Source of the DNA: an uncultured Collinsella sp.
GTDB taxonomy: Bacteria; Actinomycetota; Coriobacteriia; Coriobacteriales; Coriobacteriaceae
Reading direction: 5' to 3'
NCBI GenBank assembly: GCA_900545165.1
Contig: UQYA01000028.1
Span: 1 to 21,132 of the forward strand
Length of the DNA stretch: 21,132 bases
In this document: positions 1 to 6,810 of the stretch, one piece after another
Layout of the letters: every line of letters starts with the position of its first letter
Position numbering within the stretch: position 1 is the stretch's first letter
Notes under the pieces: model-generated
The model's input: only the letters and a program-made list of their open reading frames with translations
Database searches by the model: none
Told to the model about the DNA's origin: nothing
Translations under genes and position numbers: made by a program

Positions 1-1
1 A

Positions 2-40
2 ACTGCGGGAACGGCCTATCCGCTCAAAGTGTTCGGCTGA
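2..40 (+). CDS. Possible C-terminal tail of an upstream gene (partial)
   Basis: One forward frame enters from the left edge and reads TAGTAYPLKVFG followed by TGA. The string looks like an ordinary protein end, but 12 residues are too few to identify anything. A second forward frame stays open to about position 129, so the choice of frame is uncertain. Nothing else is recognisable between this point and the first complete gene at 161. No clear promoter is seen beyond a lone TAAGAT at 122-127. Confidence 0.2.
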   Translation, partial: TAGTAYPLKVFG

Positions 41-160
41 GATCGGAAATCAACCTTTGTTTCAAATGGGGTGGTTTTGCAACCGTCATACGCGCGCTGT
101 GCGAACGTGCCCCGGCTCGGATAAGATAGTGCGCGATAAAAACGATGCAAGGAGGCACAT

Positions 161-1003
161 ATGGCAATTAAAGCCATCGCAATGGATATCGACGGTACGC
201 TCACCAACGACCAGAAAGTGATTAGCCCGCGTACGCGCGAGAAGCTGCTCGCGGCGCAGGAGTCGGGCATTAAGCTCATCTTGGCTTCGGGCCGTCCCGC
301 ATGGGGACTGCACGCCTTGGCGCAGGAGCTCGACCTTCAAAACCATGACGGTCTGCTGGTTGCCTTTAATGGCGCGCATGTGGTCGACGCTCAGACCGAT
401 GAGGTCCTTTTTGACCAGGCCATGCCGGCTGACGAGCTGCACCGTCTGATTGATCACCTGCGTAATTTTGACGTGATTCCTATGATTTCGCTCGGTCGTG
501 ATTTGCATGTCGAGGACACGTACCATTGCATGATCACGCTGCCTGACGGCTCGCAGAAGAATATCGTCAAGTATGAGCGCGATGCGTGCGATCTTAAGAT
601 CCGCGAGGTGGAGAGCCTGCATGAGGTTGCTGATGCTTATCCCGTGGACAAGCTGCTGACGGCGGGCGATCCGGCCTACCTGCAGGCGCATTACGAGGAG
701 ATGTATGCGCCCTTTACCCAGACGCTTTCGGGCATGTTTACGGCCGACTGGTACTTTGAGTACACGGCGCCCGGTATCGACAAGGCCCGCGCGCTCGAGG
801 GTGCCCTGCCCAAGCTCGGCATCGATGCCAGCGAGGTCGTATCGTTTGGCGACGGCCAGAACGACAAGTCTATGATTGAGTGGGCCGGCACCGGTGTTGC
901 CATGGGAAACGCCATCGATGAGGTTAAGGCCGTGGCCCAGATGGTGACCGCCAATAACAACGAAGATGGTATTGCGGTGGCGCTGGATAAGCTACTGGGT
1001 TAG
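161..1003 (+). CDS. Cof-type HAD-IIB family hydrolase (sugar/cofactor phosphatase)
   Basis: This is a 280-residue haloacid-dehalogenase phosphatase of the Cof/YbjI/YidA type, expected in the cytosol and acting on small phosphorylated metabolites such as sugar phosphates or FMN. All four HAD motifs are visible. Motif I is DIDGT with D9 as nucleophile and D11 as general acid; motif II is S43 in LASGRP; motif III is K208 in GIDKARAL; motif IV is GDGQND at 230-235. The long insert between motifs II and III is the C2B cap, which sets specificity. Length is typical for the family. The ATG follows AGGAGG (150-155) with 5 nt spacing, so the start is well supported. A hairpin terminator follows the stop, so the gene is probably monocistronic. 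The substrate cannot be read from sequence; family members are promiscuous. Confidence 0.93.
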   Translation: MAIKAIAMDIDGTLTNDQKVISPRTREKLLAAQESGIKLILASGRPAWGLHALAQELDLQNHDGLLVAFNGAHVVDAQTDEVLFDQAMPADELHRLIDHLRNFDVIPMISLGRDLHVEDTYHCMITLPDGSQKNIVKYERDACDLKIREVESLHEVADAYPVDKLLTAGDPAYLQAHYEEMYAPFTQTLSGMFTADWYFEYTAPGIDKARALEGALPKLGIDASEVVSFGDGQNDKSMIEWAGTGVAMGNAIDEVKAVAQMVTANNNEDGIAVALDKLLG

Positions 1004-1026
1004 AATCGCCGATTAATGCATGGTTC

Positions 1027-1055
1027 GGGCGCCTACTCGCGGGCGTCCTTTTGTT
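1027..1055 (+). terminator. Intrinsic terminator between the two HAD genes
   Basis: GGGCGCC (1027-1033) pairs with GGCGTCC (1042-1048) with one G-U pair. The loop is 8 nt and a TTTTGTT tract follows. The hairpin sits between the first HAD stop and the GTG start of the second, so each HAD gene is its own unit. It also argues against an ATG start at 1020 for the next gene, because that start would put the terminator inside the coding region. Confidence 0.7.
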
Positions 1056-1067
1056 AGGGAGGGTGCC

Positions 1068-1727
1068 GTGTCCGCATTTCCGTTCGACGCCGTGATCTTT
1101 GACATGGACGGCGTGATTGTCGATACCGAGTATTACTACCTGGGCGAGACCGCCGCGTTTGCCAAGGAGCTTGGGCTTAACCTGACTCAAGATGAGTTGA
1201 ACGGGCAGGTTGGTACCTCGCATCAGTTCTTCCTGCGTATGCTGGTCGATTGGTTTGAGCGCGCCGGTAAGGGGCATTTAACTGGCGAGGAAGCGTTGAC
1301 CCGTTGGGACGAATGGGCGCATAAGCGTCCGCGCGACTATCAGGCTTTGATTAACCCAGGCGCCGTGGATACGATTCGAGAGCTGCCGCGCCGCGGCGTT
1401 CGCGTGGCGCTTGCCAGCTCGTCTCCCATGGATAGCATCGAGGAAGTGCTCAACGCATGCGGGCTGTCGGATGCCTTTGAGTATGTGGTGAGCGGCGAGC
1501 AGTTTAAGGAGAGCAAGCCCGAGCCCGACATCTACCTGCATGCGCTGGACCTGCTGGGGCTGCCCGCGAATCGCTGCTGCTGCGTTGAGGATTCGGTGCC
1601 TGGCATCACTGCCGGCAAGCGAGCCGGCCTGACAGTCATTGCCAAGCGCGAGGAGCGCTTTGGCTTTAGCCAGGATGCCGCGGACAAGATTATCGACCAG
1701 CTGCCGGAGCTGCTCGCGCTTTCTTAG
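1068..1727 (+). CDS. HAD-IA hydrolase, beta-phosphoglucomutase-like
   Basis: This is a 219-residue HAD subfamily IA protein of the beta-phosphoglucomutase/YcjU/phosphatase group. Motif I is FDMDGVIVDT with D12 and D14, motif II is the Ser in VALASSSP, motif III is the Lys in FKESKPEPDIY, and motif IV is CVEDSVPGI. The helical C1 cap lies between motifs I and II. These proteins either dephosphorylate small sugar phosphates or interconvert beta-glucose phosphates; the motifs do not decide between the two. I chose GTG at 1068 because AGGGAGGG (1056-1063) lies 4 nt upstream and the protein then begins a few residues before motif I, as is usual. The in-frame ATG at 1020 lies upstream of a terminator hairpin and is unlikely. 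A strong terminator follows at 1812-1850. Confidence 0.9.
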   Translation: MSAFPFDAVIFDMDGVIVDTEYYYLGETAAFAKELGLNLTQDELNGQVGTSHQFFLRMLVDWFERAGKGHLTGEEALTRWDEWAHKRPRDYQALINPGAVDTIRELPRRGVRVALASSSPMDSIEEVLNACGLSDAFEYVVSGEQFKESKPEPDIYLHALDLLGLPANRCCCVEDSVPGITAGKRAGLTVIAKREERFGFSQDAADKIIDQLPELLALS

Positions 1728-1811
1728 GAGTGAGGTAGTTGCGCGTTTTTCGGGTCTGATGAGTAAATATCCGACATTTTGGTGCGGCACCTAGCATACT
1801 TTAAGCTAATG

Positions 1812-1850
1812 CGGGCTTAAGGACTTGCTGAATGCCCTTAAGCCCGTTTT
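1812..1850 (+). terminator. Strong intrinsic terminator upstream of the GntR gene
   Basis: A perfect 11-bp stem, CGGGCTTAAGG (1812-1822) with CCTTAAGCCCG (1836-1846), has a 13-nt loop and is followed by TTTT. It should end transcription of the HAD gene and isolate the catabolic locus. Its position only 28 nt before the GntR start leaves open a second role in the leader of that gene. Confidence 0.8.
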
Positions 1851-1877
1851 AGACTTAATTGTGCTTGGAGAGGGTAT

Positions 1878-2621
1878 ATGCCACCGACTGAAGGGCTAAC
1901 TGACGGTAAAGCAGCGATACCGCTGTACCAACAGGTTATTGATATCATCAAAAACGAAATCAACTCCGGTGCCTACAAGGCGGGCGCGCGGATACCCAAC
2001 GAATTCGAATTGGCTGAGAGCTATAAAGTTGGCCGCGTTACCGTGCGACGCGCTATTGAGGAGCTCGTCCAGCAGGGCTATCTAACGAAGCGGCAGGGGA
2101 AAGGCACGTTTGTCAATGCCCCCAAGCTCAAGCGTAAGATTCGCCAGAAGGATGACGTCCAGAGTTTTTCGGACGCATGCCGCGTTAACGGAATGGAGCC
2201 GGGGGCGTGCGTCATTTCGAGAAAGATACTGCCGGCGGATTCCACCGAAGCGCAGTTCTTTGGTGTTCCCGTTGGAACTGACTTGATTTGCGTTGAGCGC
2301 GTGCGTACTGCCGATGGAGTCCCCGTCATGCTCGAGAACAACATATACATTTACGAGGACAACGCCTATCTATCAACGGCACCTCTATCTAACCAATCAA
2401 TTTTTGAGTTCGTGCGCAACCGAACGGGCCGCACGCCCGCGTTTACCGACCCGTGCACGCTCGAGATCGCGTGCGCGTCGCCCGAGGTCGCTCGGCTGTT
2501 GGCAGTTCCCGTTGGCGAACCCTTGTTTTATATGGAAGCCTTCTTTTTCGATGAGCAGCGGCGGCCGTTTATCATCGGTCGTCAGCGGATCGTTGGGTCT
2601 CGCTACGTTTTTGACATCTAG
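1878..2621 (+). CDS. GntR-family transcriptional regulator with UTRA effector domain (FrlR-like position)
   Basis: This is a 247-residue GntR/HutC-subfamily regulator. The N-terminal winged helix-turn-helix spans about residues 15-80, with the family hallmarks PLYQQVIDIIKNEI, IPNEFELAESYKVGRVTVRRAI and the wing GYLTKRQGKGTFV. Residues about 95-245 form a UTRA ligand-binding domain, containing ICVERVRTADGVPVM and ending PFIIGRQRIVGSRYVFDI. UTRA regulators usually bind a sugar phosphate or small pathway metabolite and release DNA. The ATG is preceded by GGAG (1867-1870) at 7 nt. It is followed by its own terminator and lies directly upstream of the carrier operon, the same place GntR-type FrlR and FraR occupy relative to Amadori-product genes. 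It is therefore the natural local repressor, with the palindrome at 2775-2797 as its candidate site. The effector is unknown; a phosphorylated fructosamine is an inference. Confidence 0.92.
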   Translation: MPPTEGLTDGKAAIPLYQQVIDIIKNEINSGAYKAGARIPNEFELAESYKVGRVTVRRAIEELVQQGYLTKRQGKGTFVNAPKLKRKIRQKDDVQSFSDACRVNGMEPGACVISRKILPADSTEAQFFGVPVGTDLICVERVRTADGVPVMLENNIYIYEDNAYLSTAPLSNQSIFEFVRNRTGRTPAFTDPCTLEIACASPEVARLLAVPVGEPLFYMEAFFFDEQRRPFIIGRQRIVGSRYVFDI

Positions 2622-2632
2622 GACATTGCGAA

Positions 2633-2670
2633 TGGAAGTGCCCGGTGGATCATCTCACCGGGCGTTTCCA
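2633..2670 (+). terminator. Intrinsic terminator after the GntR gene
   Basis: GCCCGGTG (2640-2647) pairs perfectly with CACCGGGC (2656-2663). The stem extends outward through TGGAAGT/GTTTCCA with two G-U pairs, giving about 15 bp in total, with an 8-nt loop. Only a TTT run follows the core stem, so efficiency may be moderate. It separates regulator transcription from the carrier operon. Confidence 0.65.
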
Positions 2671-2671
2671 T

Positions 2672-2700
2672 ACCGTTCACGGCGCGAACGCAACCGTTCA
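2672..2700 (+). promoter_or_regulatory. Pair of ACCGTTCA direct repeats, 21 bp apart
   Basis: ACCGTTCA occurs at 2672-2679 and again at 2693-2700, exactly 21 bp start to start, which is two DNA helical turns. A partial third copy (ACCGTG) begins at 2701. They lie 30-60 bp upstream of the candidate carrier promoter, where an activator or second repressor site would be expected. No known factor was recognised. Confidence 0.3.
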
Positions 2701-2731
2701 ACCGTGTTGCGGCAATCAGTTTGAAATTATC

Positions 2732-2760
2732 TTGATGAAGGAAAAAGCTGCTGGTAATCT
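2732..2760 (+). promoter_or_regulatory. Candidate promoter of the carrier/fructosamine operon
   Basis: TTGATG (2732-2737) and TAATCT (2755-2760) are separated by 17 bp. TG at 2752-2753 provides an extended -10 element. Transcription would begin near 2767, leaving a leader of about 73 nt before the carrier start at 2840. The match to consensus is moderate, but the location just upstream of a perfect palindrome supports it. Confidence 0.45.
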
Positions 2761-2774
2761 ATGGGACGTCATAG

Positions 2775-2797
2775 AACGTTTGCATTGTGCAAACGTT
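2775..2797. promoter_or_regulatory. Perfect 23-bp palindrome, candidate operator
   Basis: AACGTTTGCA (2775-2784) is followed by TTG and then its exact reverse complement TGCAAACGTT (2788-2797). Ten matched pairs around a 3-nt centre is typical of a site for a dimeric repressor. It sits about +8 to +30 relative to the inferred start of transcription, a road-block or overlap position. The upstream GntR/UTRA protein is the simplest candidate ligand. The AACGTTTGC half-site also resembles some LacI-type operators, so a remote LacI regulator is not excluded. Confidence 0.6.
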
Positions 2798-2839
2798 GAA
2801 GCGAGATGCGATGCAGTCTCGAGTTCTTTGGAGGTATCT

Positions 2840-4303
2840 ATGTCAGATACGAAGGCGAAGAAGACAAACAGACGTTTTAAGTTCAAATTACCGCATGTCT
2901 ATACGATCATGTTCTTGCTGATCGTTGTCTTTGCGGTCCTGACTTGGATCGTTCCCTCTGGTCAGTATCAGCGCAAGACGATTTCGACAGCGGCGGGCGA
3001 GCGCGAAGTCGCCGTTGCTGGAACCTATGAACAGGTCGATAAGAACTACACCGATTCCGAGACCGGCGAGACCATCAATCTGGGCCAGGATATCTTCGCG
3101 GTTCTGCAAGCGCCCACCAAGGGTATCCAAGAGGCTGCCGACGTCGTTGCGTTCGTCTTATTGATTGGCGGATCGTTTGCGATCATCACCAAGACCAACG
3201 CTTTGAATGCCGGCATGAGCCGTGTGATTAAAAAGCTCAAGAACAAGGACATCCTCATCATCCCCATCACGATGACATTGCTGTCCATTTGCGGCACTAC
3301 GTTTGGTATGTCTGAGGAAGCCCTGCCGTTCTATGCCATCTTCATTCCCATCATGATGGGTATCGGTTATGACTCGATGACGGCATTCATCATCTGCTTC
3401 CTTGGTCCTAACCTGGGATATTGTGCTTCGACCATCGACCCGTTTAATGTTTTGATCGCCCAAGGCATCATTGGCATCGAGGGTAATCCGCAACTGTGGC
3501 TGCGCGCCGTTTCTTGGGTCATCTTCACTGCCGTCGGTATCGCATGGGCCATGCGCTACGCCATGCGCGTCAAGAAAAACCCCGAGTCGTCCATTGTGTA
3601 CGAGGACGATAAGCTCAAACGTATTGAGTTTTCCGTGACCGATGCCTCCATCGAGGAAGAGTTCACTATCCGTCAGAAGCTCGTGCTTATCGATTTTGCT
3701 TGCGGTATGGGCATTATCGTCTGGGGCCTTGTTACCCAGGGCTGGTACATGAATGAGATTTCCGCCGTGTTCCTTGGCATGGGCTTGCTTGCCGGTATCC
3801 TGGGCGGTCTTGACCAGCAGACGATCGCAGAGGAGTTCGTTAAGGGTCTCGCCGACTTTGCGTACGCTGCCATCGTTATCGGTATCGCTCGCGGTATTCT
3901 GGTCATCGCCGAGGGCGGCATGATCATCGACACCATCCTCCAGGCGCTCGCTACCGCGCTTGCCGGTGCACCCGCCGCCGTCTACACCACGTTTATGTAT
4001 ATCGTCCTTGGCCTGCTCTCTTTGCTGGTTCCCTCGAGTTCTGGCCTGGCGGCGCTCACCATGCCCGTTATGGGCCCCCTGACCGAGCTCATGGGCCTCA
4101 ATCCCGAGGCGGCCGTCACCGCGCTCCAGTTTGCCAACCAGACCATCAACACCATCAGCCCCGTGGCGGGCATGACGGTCGCCGGTCTTGCCGTGGCTAG
4201 GATTTCGTTTGGCCAATGGTGGAAGACCATTTGGAAGTTCTTCATTTTCATGGTCGTCTTTGGCGTGATTGTAACGGCAATCTCTGGCATGCTTCCGGTG
4301 TAG
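2840..4303 (+). CDS. yfcC: YfcC-family membrane carrier, predicted importer for the catabolic locus
   Basis: This is a 487-residue polytopic membrane protein of the YfcC family, the COG1288 group related to ArcD and the DcuC-like ion-transporter superfamily. A basic N-terminal tail (residues 1-18) leads into a first membrane helix at about 20-38 ending in WIVPSGQY, a family hallmark. A hydrophilic loop carrying GTYEQVDKNY follows, then about ten more hydrophobic segments. Conserved-looking blocks include GTTFGMSEEALPFYAI, ICFLGPNLGYCASTIDPFN and a C-terminal LLVPSSSGLAALTMPVMGP. ATG 2840 is chosen because GGAGG (2830-2834) lies 5 nt upstream and family proteins begin shortly before the first helix. 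The reading frame stays open further left, including an ATG at 2735 with no ribosome binding site. Family members are assigned to amino acids, peptides or dicarboxylates without firm proof. Its operon with FrlB, FrlC and FrlD homologues suggests uptake of an amino-acid-containing Amadori product. Confidence 0.88.
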   Translation: MSDTKAKKTNRRFKFKLPHVYTIMFLLIVVFAVLTWIVPSGQYQRKTISTAAGEREVAVAGTYEQVDKNYTDSETGETINLGQDIFAVLQAPTKGIQEAADVVAFVLLIGGSFAIITKTNALNAGMSRVIKKLKNKDILIIPITMTLLSICGTTFGMSEEALPFYAIFIPIMMGIGYDSMTAFIICFLGPNLGYCASTIDPFNVLIAQGIIGIEGNPQLWLRAVSWVIFTAVGIAWAMRYAMRVKKNPESSIVYEDDKLKRIEFSVTDASIEEEFTIRQKLVLIDFACGMGIIVWGLVTQGWYMNEISAVFLGMGLLAGILGGLDQQTIAEEFVKGLADFAYAAIVIGIARGILVIAEGGMIIDTILQALATALAGAPAAVYTTFMYIVLGLLSLLVPSSSGLAALTMPVMGPLTELMGLNPEAAVTALQFANQTINTISPVAGMTVAGLAVARISFGQWWKTIWKFFIFMVVFGVIVTAISGMLPV

Positions 4304-4312
4304 GTGGTTGTG

Positions 4313-5896
4313 ATGTCTGATCGTTTGACGGTCCTGACGTCTAAGAGCGTCTTTACCGGTACGGGGGACCTGCCGTTTGAAGGTTTCGTAGCGGTCCGTG
4401 GCAATCGAATTGAGGCTGTTGGCACCAAGTGTGAGGTAGCTTCGTATTTGACCCAGGCGGACGAGGTAGTTGACCTGGGCGACCGCACTGTCATGCCTGG
4501 CCTGATCGATGTGCATACCTTCTATACAGGTTGGGCGCTGCGGACGTTGGGTTCTGATCTGTCCGGCATCGCTGATGCCAAAGAGGCTGTGTCGCTCTTG
4601 CGTGCGTGGAAAGAAGATCATCCGGATTGCGCGGCGGTTTTTGGCCACAACCTACCCGAAACGTTGGCATCGGATGCCGAGAACGCAAATACGGCAGCTG
4701 TGTTTGACGATTGTTTTGGCGATATCCCCGTCGTCTGCTTTACATCGGGTGCGGAGACCTGCGTTCTCAATGCTGCCGCCAGTGCGCGATACGGCTTTAC
4801 ACCCCAGGCGTGCTATGCCGAGAAGATCTGGCGCATGATGAGCGATTTCCTCGCGCTGCCCGAGGTGCGTGCCGGGTATTCGGACTACATGAGCATGCTT
4901 AACGAGCGTGGCGTTACCGCCATCAAGGAAATGGCGTTTGATGACTACTACGGCTTTGCCGACGAAATGGCTCGCCGTGAGGAATCTGGTGAGCTGACGG
5001 TTCGCGTCTCTATGATGTCGCAGCCGGTGGGCGCCGGTGCAAATCTGGCATATGCCCGCGAGGCGCGAGAGCGCTTCCGGGGACCGTTCGTTCGTTTTTC
5101 TGGCTTCAACCGTATGACCGATCGCGGCGTATGGGCGGGGCTTGCCGAGATGATAGACCCCTATGAGGACTCGGCCGATGCGGGCGCTGCCGGCAAGACG
5201 GTCGTCGAGGAGCCAGAGTGGGATCTGATTGAGAACGAGCTGCGTGCAATTGATGCTGACGGCTTCCGATATTCCTTGCATTGCCAGGGCGATGGCGCCG
5301 TTCGTCGCACCGTGGCGCTCTATGCCTCGCTGCCTCGAGACGAGCATGGACGGATGCTTCGCCGCCATGCGATTACCGATCTCGAGAACTCTGACCCGAC
5401 CGACCTTGTCGAGTTTGGCAAGTTAGGTGGAATTTGCGAGGTCTATCCGCAGATTCTGACGCTGGACCGGCGCGAGGATTGCCTGTCGATGATGCGTCGA
5501 CAAATTGGCGAGACGCGACTTTTGCACAGCTGGAATCGCCGCGGCATGGAAGATTCCGGATGCACAGTGTGCTGCGGCACGGATTTGCCGCTGCTGATTC
5601 CGAGCCTGGGCGAGTCAATCTACAGCGCGTGCGGCGGATTCTTCGCCGACGGACTGCCCGTGAATGAGGTCAACACGCTGACGCTTGTCGAGCTCTTGCG
5701 CGCTTGGACTGCCGGGGGCGCGTACGATCTGATGCGCGAGGACGAGCTGGGTACGCTTGAGGTTGGCAAGCTTGCCGATATCTGCGTGCTCGATCGGGAT
5801 GTGTTCGACCTCGATTATCGCGACGCACGCGATCTTGCGGTTGATATGACGATGTCGGACGGACAAATCGTGTTCGATCGAAATAAGGAGGCATAA
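4313..5896 (+). CDS. YtcJ-like amidohydrolase (Amidohydro_3) with altered HxH motif
   Basis: This is a 527-residue amidohydrolase-superfamily protein. Residues 1-62 form the N-terminal beta-sandwich half (SVFTGTGDLPFEGFVAV, RTVMPGLIDVH). A TIM barrel follows, and the C-terminal half of the sandwich is marked by GKLADICVLDRDVF (485-498). Barrel histidines H323 (LHCQGDGA) and H352 (RHAITDLE) and the late aspartate D424 (CGTDLP) are in the expected places. The first metal motif reads H68-T-F70 instead of HxH, so one ligand is missing. K205 (TAIKEM) could be a carboxylated lysine, but that is inference. The ATG lies 9 nt after the carrier stop with AGGTGG overlapping that stop, so the two are translationally linked. 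The next gene starts 1 nt after this stop. Plausible work is hydrolysis of an acyl, amide or cyclic bond on the imported substrate, a role like FraE in the fra system; the true substrate is unknown. Confidence 0.85.
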   Translation: MSDRLTVLTSKSVFTGTGDLPFEGFVAVRGNRIEAVGTKCEVASYLTQADEVVDLGDRTVMPGLIDVHTFYTGWALRTLGSDLSGIADAKEAVSLLRAWKEDHPDCAAVFGHNLPETLASDAENANTAAVFDDCFGDIPVVCFTSGAETCVLNAAASARYGFTPQACYAEKIWRMMSDFLALPEVRAGYSDYMSMLNERGVTAIKEMAFDDYYGFADEMARREESGELTVRVSMMSQPVGAGANLAYAREARERFRGPFVRFSGFNRMTDRGVWAGLAEMIDPYEDSADAGAAGKTVVEEPEWDLIENELRAIDADGFRYSLHCQGDGAVRRTVALYASLPRDEHGRMLRRHAITDLENSDPTDLVEFGKLGGICEVYPQILTLDRREDCLSMMRRQIGETRLLHSWNRRGMEDSGCTVCCGTDLPLLIPSLGESIYSACGGFFADGLPVNEVNTLTLVELLRAWTAGGAYDLMREDELGTLEVGKLADICVLDRDVFDLDYRDARDLAVDMTMSDGQIVFDRNKEA

Positions 5897-5897
5897 G

Positions 5898-6749
5898 ATG
5901 TCTGAATCCAAACCGACGCTGCGCCGCGAGCAGATTGCGGGCATGAATATCCACTACATCATGTGGTCGCTCGATTACTTCCTTGATGTGCAGCAGCGTT
6001 TGGGCTTTGAGTCCATTGAGCTGTGGTGTGCAGAGCCGCATGTGACGCTCGACCACACGGGCTACTTTGAGGCTGAGGTCCTGGCGAAAAAGGCTGCAGA
6101 CCGTGGGCTTAGGTATCGTACTCTGTGCCCCGAGAACGTTGTCTATCCTTGGCAGTACTGCGCACGCAAACCGCTGCATGAACAGCGCAGCCTGGCGTAC
6201 TTTAAGCACGGCATTGAGCTTGCCGAGGTACTTGGGTGCGACCGTATGTCCGTCAACTCGGGCTGGGGCGACTGGGACGAGGACCGCGAGGAAGCCTGGA
6301 AGCGCAGCCGCGAGCACTTGTCCATTCTGGCGGAGTATGCCGGCGAGCACGGTCTGGTGCTTACGATGGAAAGTCTGCGTCCCGAGGAGAGCAACCTTGT
6401 GACGACGGTTTCCGATGCGAAGCGCATGATTGACGAGGTCGCGAGCCCGTACTTACAGCCCATGGTTGATACAACCGCGATGGGCGTTGCAGGCGAGACG
6501 CTCGAGGACTGGTTTGCCGCCTTTGGTGATGGGGCAATTCACGAGATGCACTTTATCGACGGTGACCCGTATGGCCATCTGGTGTGGGGCGATGGCAAGC
6601 ACGATATGGACGCCTTCGTCGCCACGCTCAACGCCCATGGTTTCGACGGCATGCTGGGCCAGGAAATCACGGACGGTCGTTACTACGATGATCCGGCGGC
6701 GGCAGATGCCAAGAACATGGCCGCATTCGAGAAATATCTGATTGACTAA
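5898..6749 (+). CDS. frlC: FrlC-like sugar-phosphate isomerase/epimerase (fructosamine 3-epimerase type)
   Basis: This is a 283-residue TIM-barrel protein of the AP-endonuclease-2/xylose-isomerase-like fold. Metal-ligand positions are readable: E158 (LTMESLRPEESNLV), D191 (QPMVDTTAMG), H217 (EMHFIDGDPYGH) and E256 (GQEITDG). Several blocks line up with remembered E. coli FrlC: LCPENVVYPW with its TPETNGYPY, MESLRPEESN with EPLTPYESN, and HFIDGDPYGH with HIVDSDGASDTH. FrlC interconverts fructoselysine and psicoselysine (C3 epimerisation). The ATG follows TAAGGAGG (5884-5891) and lies 1 nt past the amidohydrolase stop, so coupling is likely. Adjacent FrlB-like and FrlD-like genes strengthen the call. 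The exact substrate could be another ketosamine, or its phosphate, with a different amino acid. Confidence 0.78.
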   Translation: MSESKPTLRREQIAGMNIHYIMWSLDYFLDVQQRLGFESIELWCAEPHVTLDHTGYFEAEVLAKKAADRGLRYRTLCPENVVYPWQYCARKPLHEQRSLAYFKHGIELAEVLGCDRMSVNSGWGDWDEDREEAWKRSREHLSILAEYAGEHGLVLTMESLRPEESNLVTTVSDAKRMIDEVASPYLQPMVDTTAMGVAGETLEDWFAAFGDGAIHEMHFIDGDPYGHLVWGDGKHDMDAFVATLNAHGFDGMLGQEITDGRYYDDPAAADAKNMAAFEKYLID

Positions 6750-6810
6750 AACAACTATCGGCCACGCAGCCAACGTCATTGATTGCGGCCAAACAAGAAA
6801 GGAACTGGAT

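Noticed and set aside
1739..1769. TTGCGC and TAAATA as a promoter for the GntR gene
   Set aside because: The 19-bp spacing and poor matches make it weak, and it lies upstream of a strong terminator that would block it.
2735..2839. Longer N-terminus for the carrier starting at ATG 2735 or earlier
   Set aside because: There is no ribosome binding site at 2735, the added residues would cover the promoter and palindrome, and family proteins start near the first helix; GGAGG supports 2840.
3158..4648. 496-residue open frame on the minus strand opposite the carrier gene
   Set aside because: It is antisense to a clear YfcC protein, rich in His, Arg, Asp and Gly with no family motif, and has no suitable ribosome binding site; a composition shadow of G+C-rich coding DNA.
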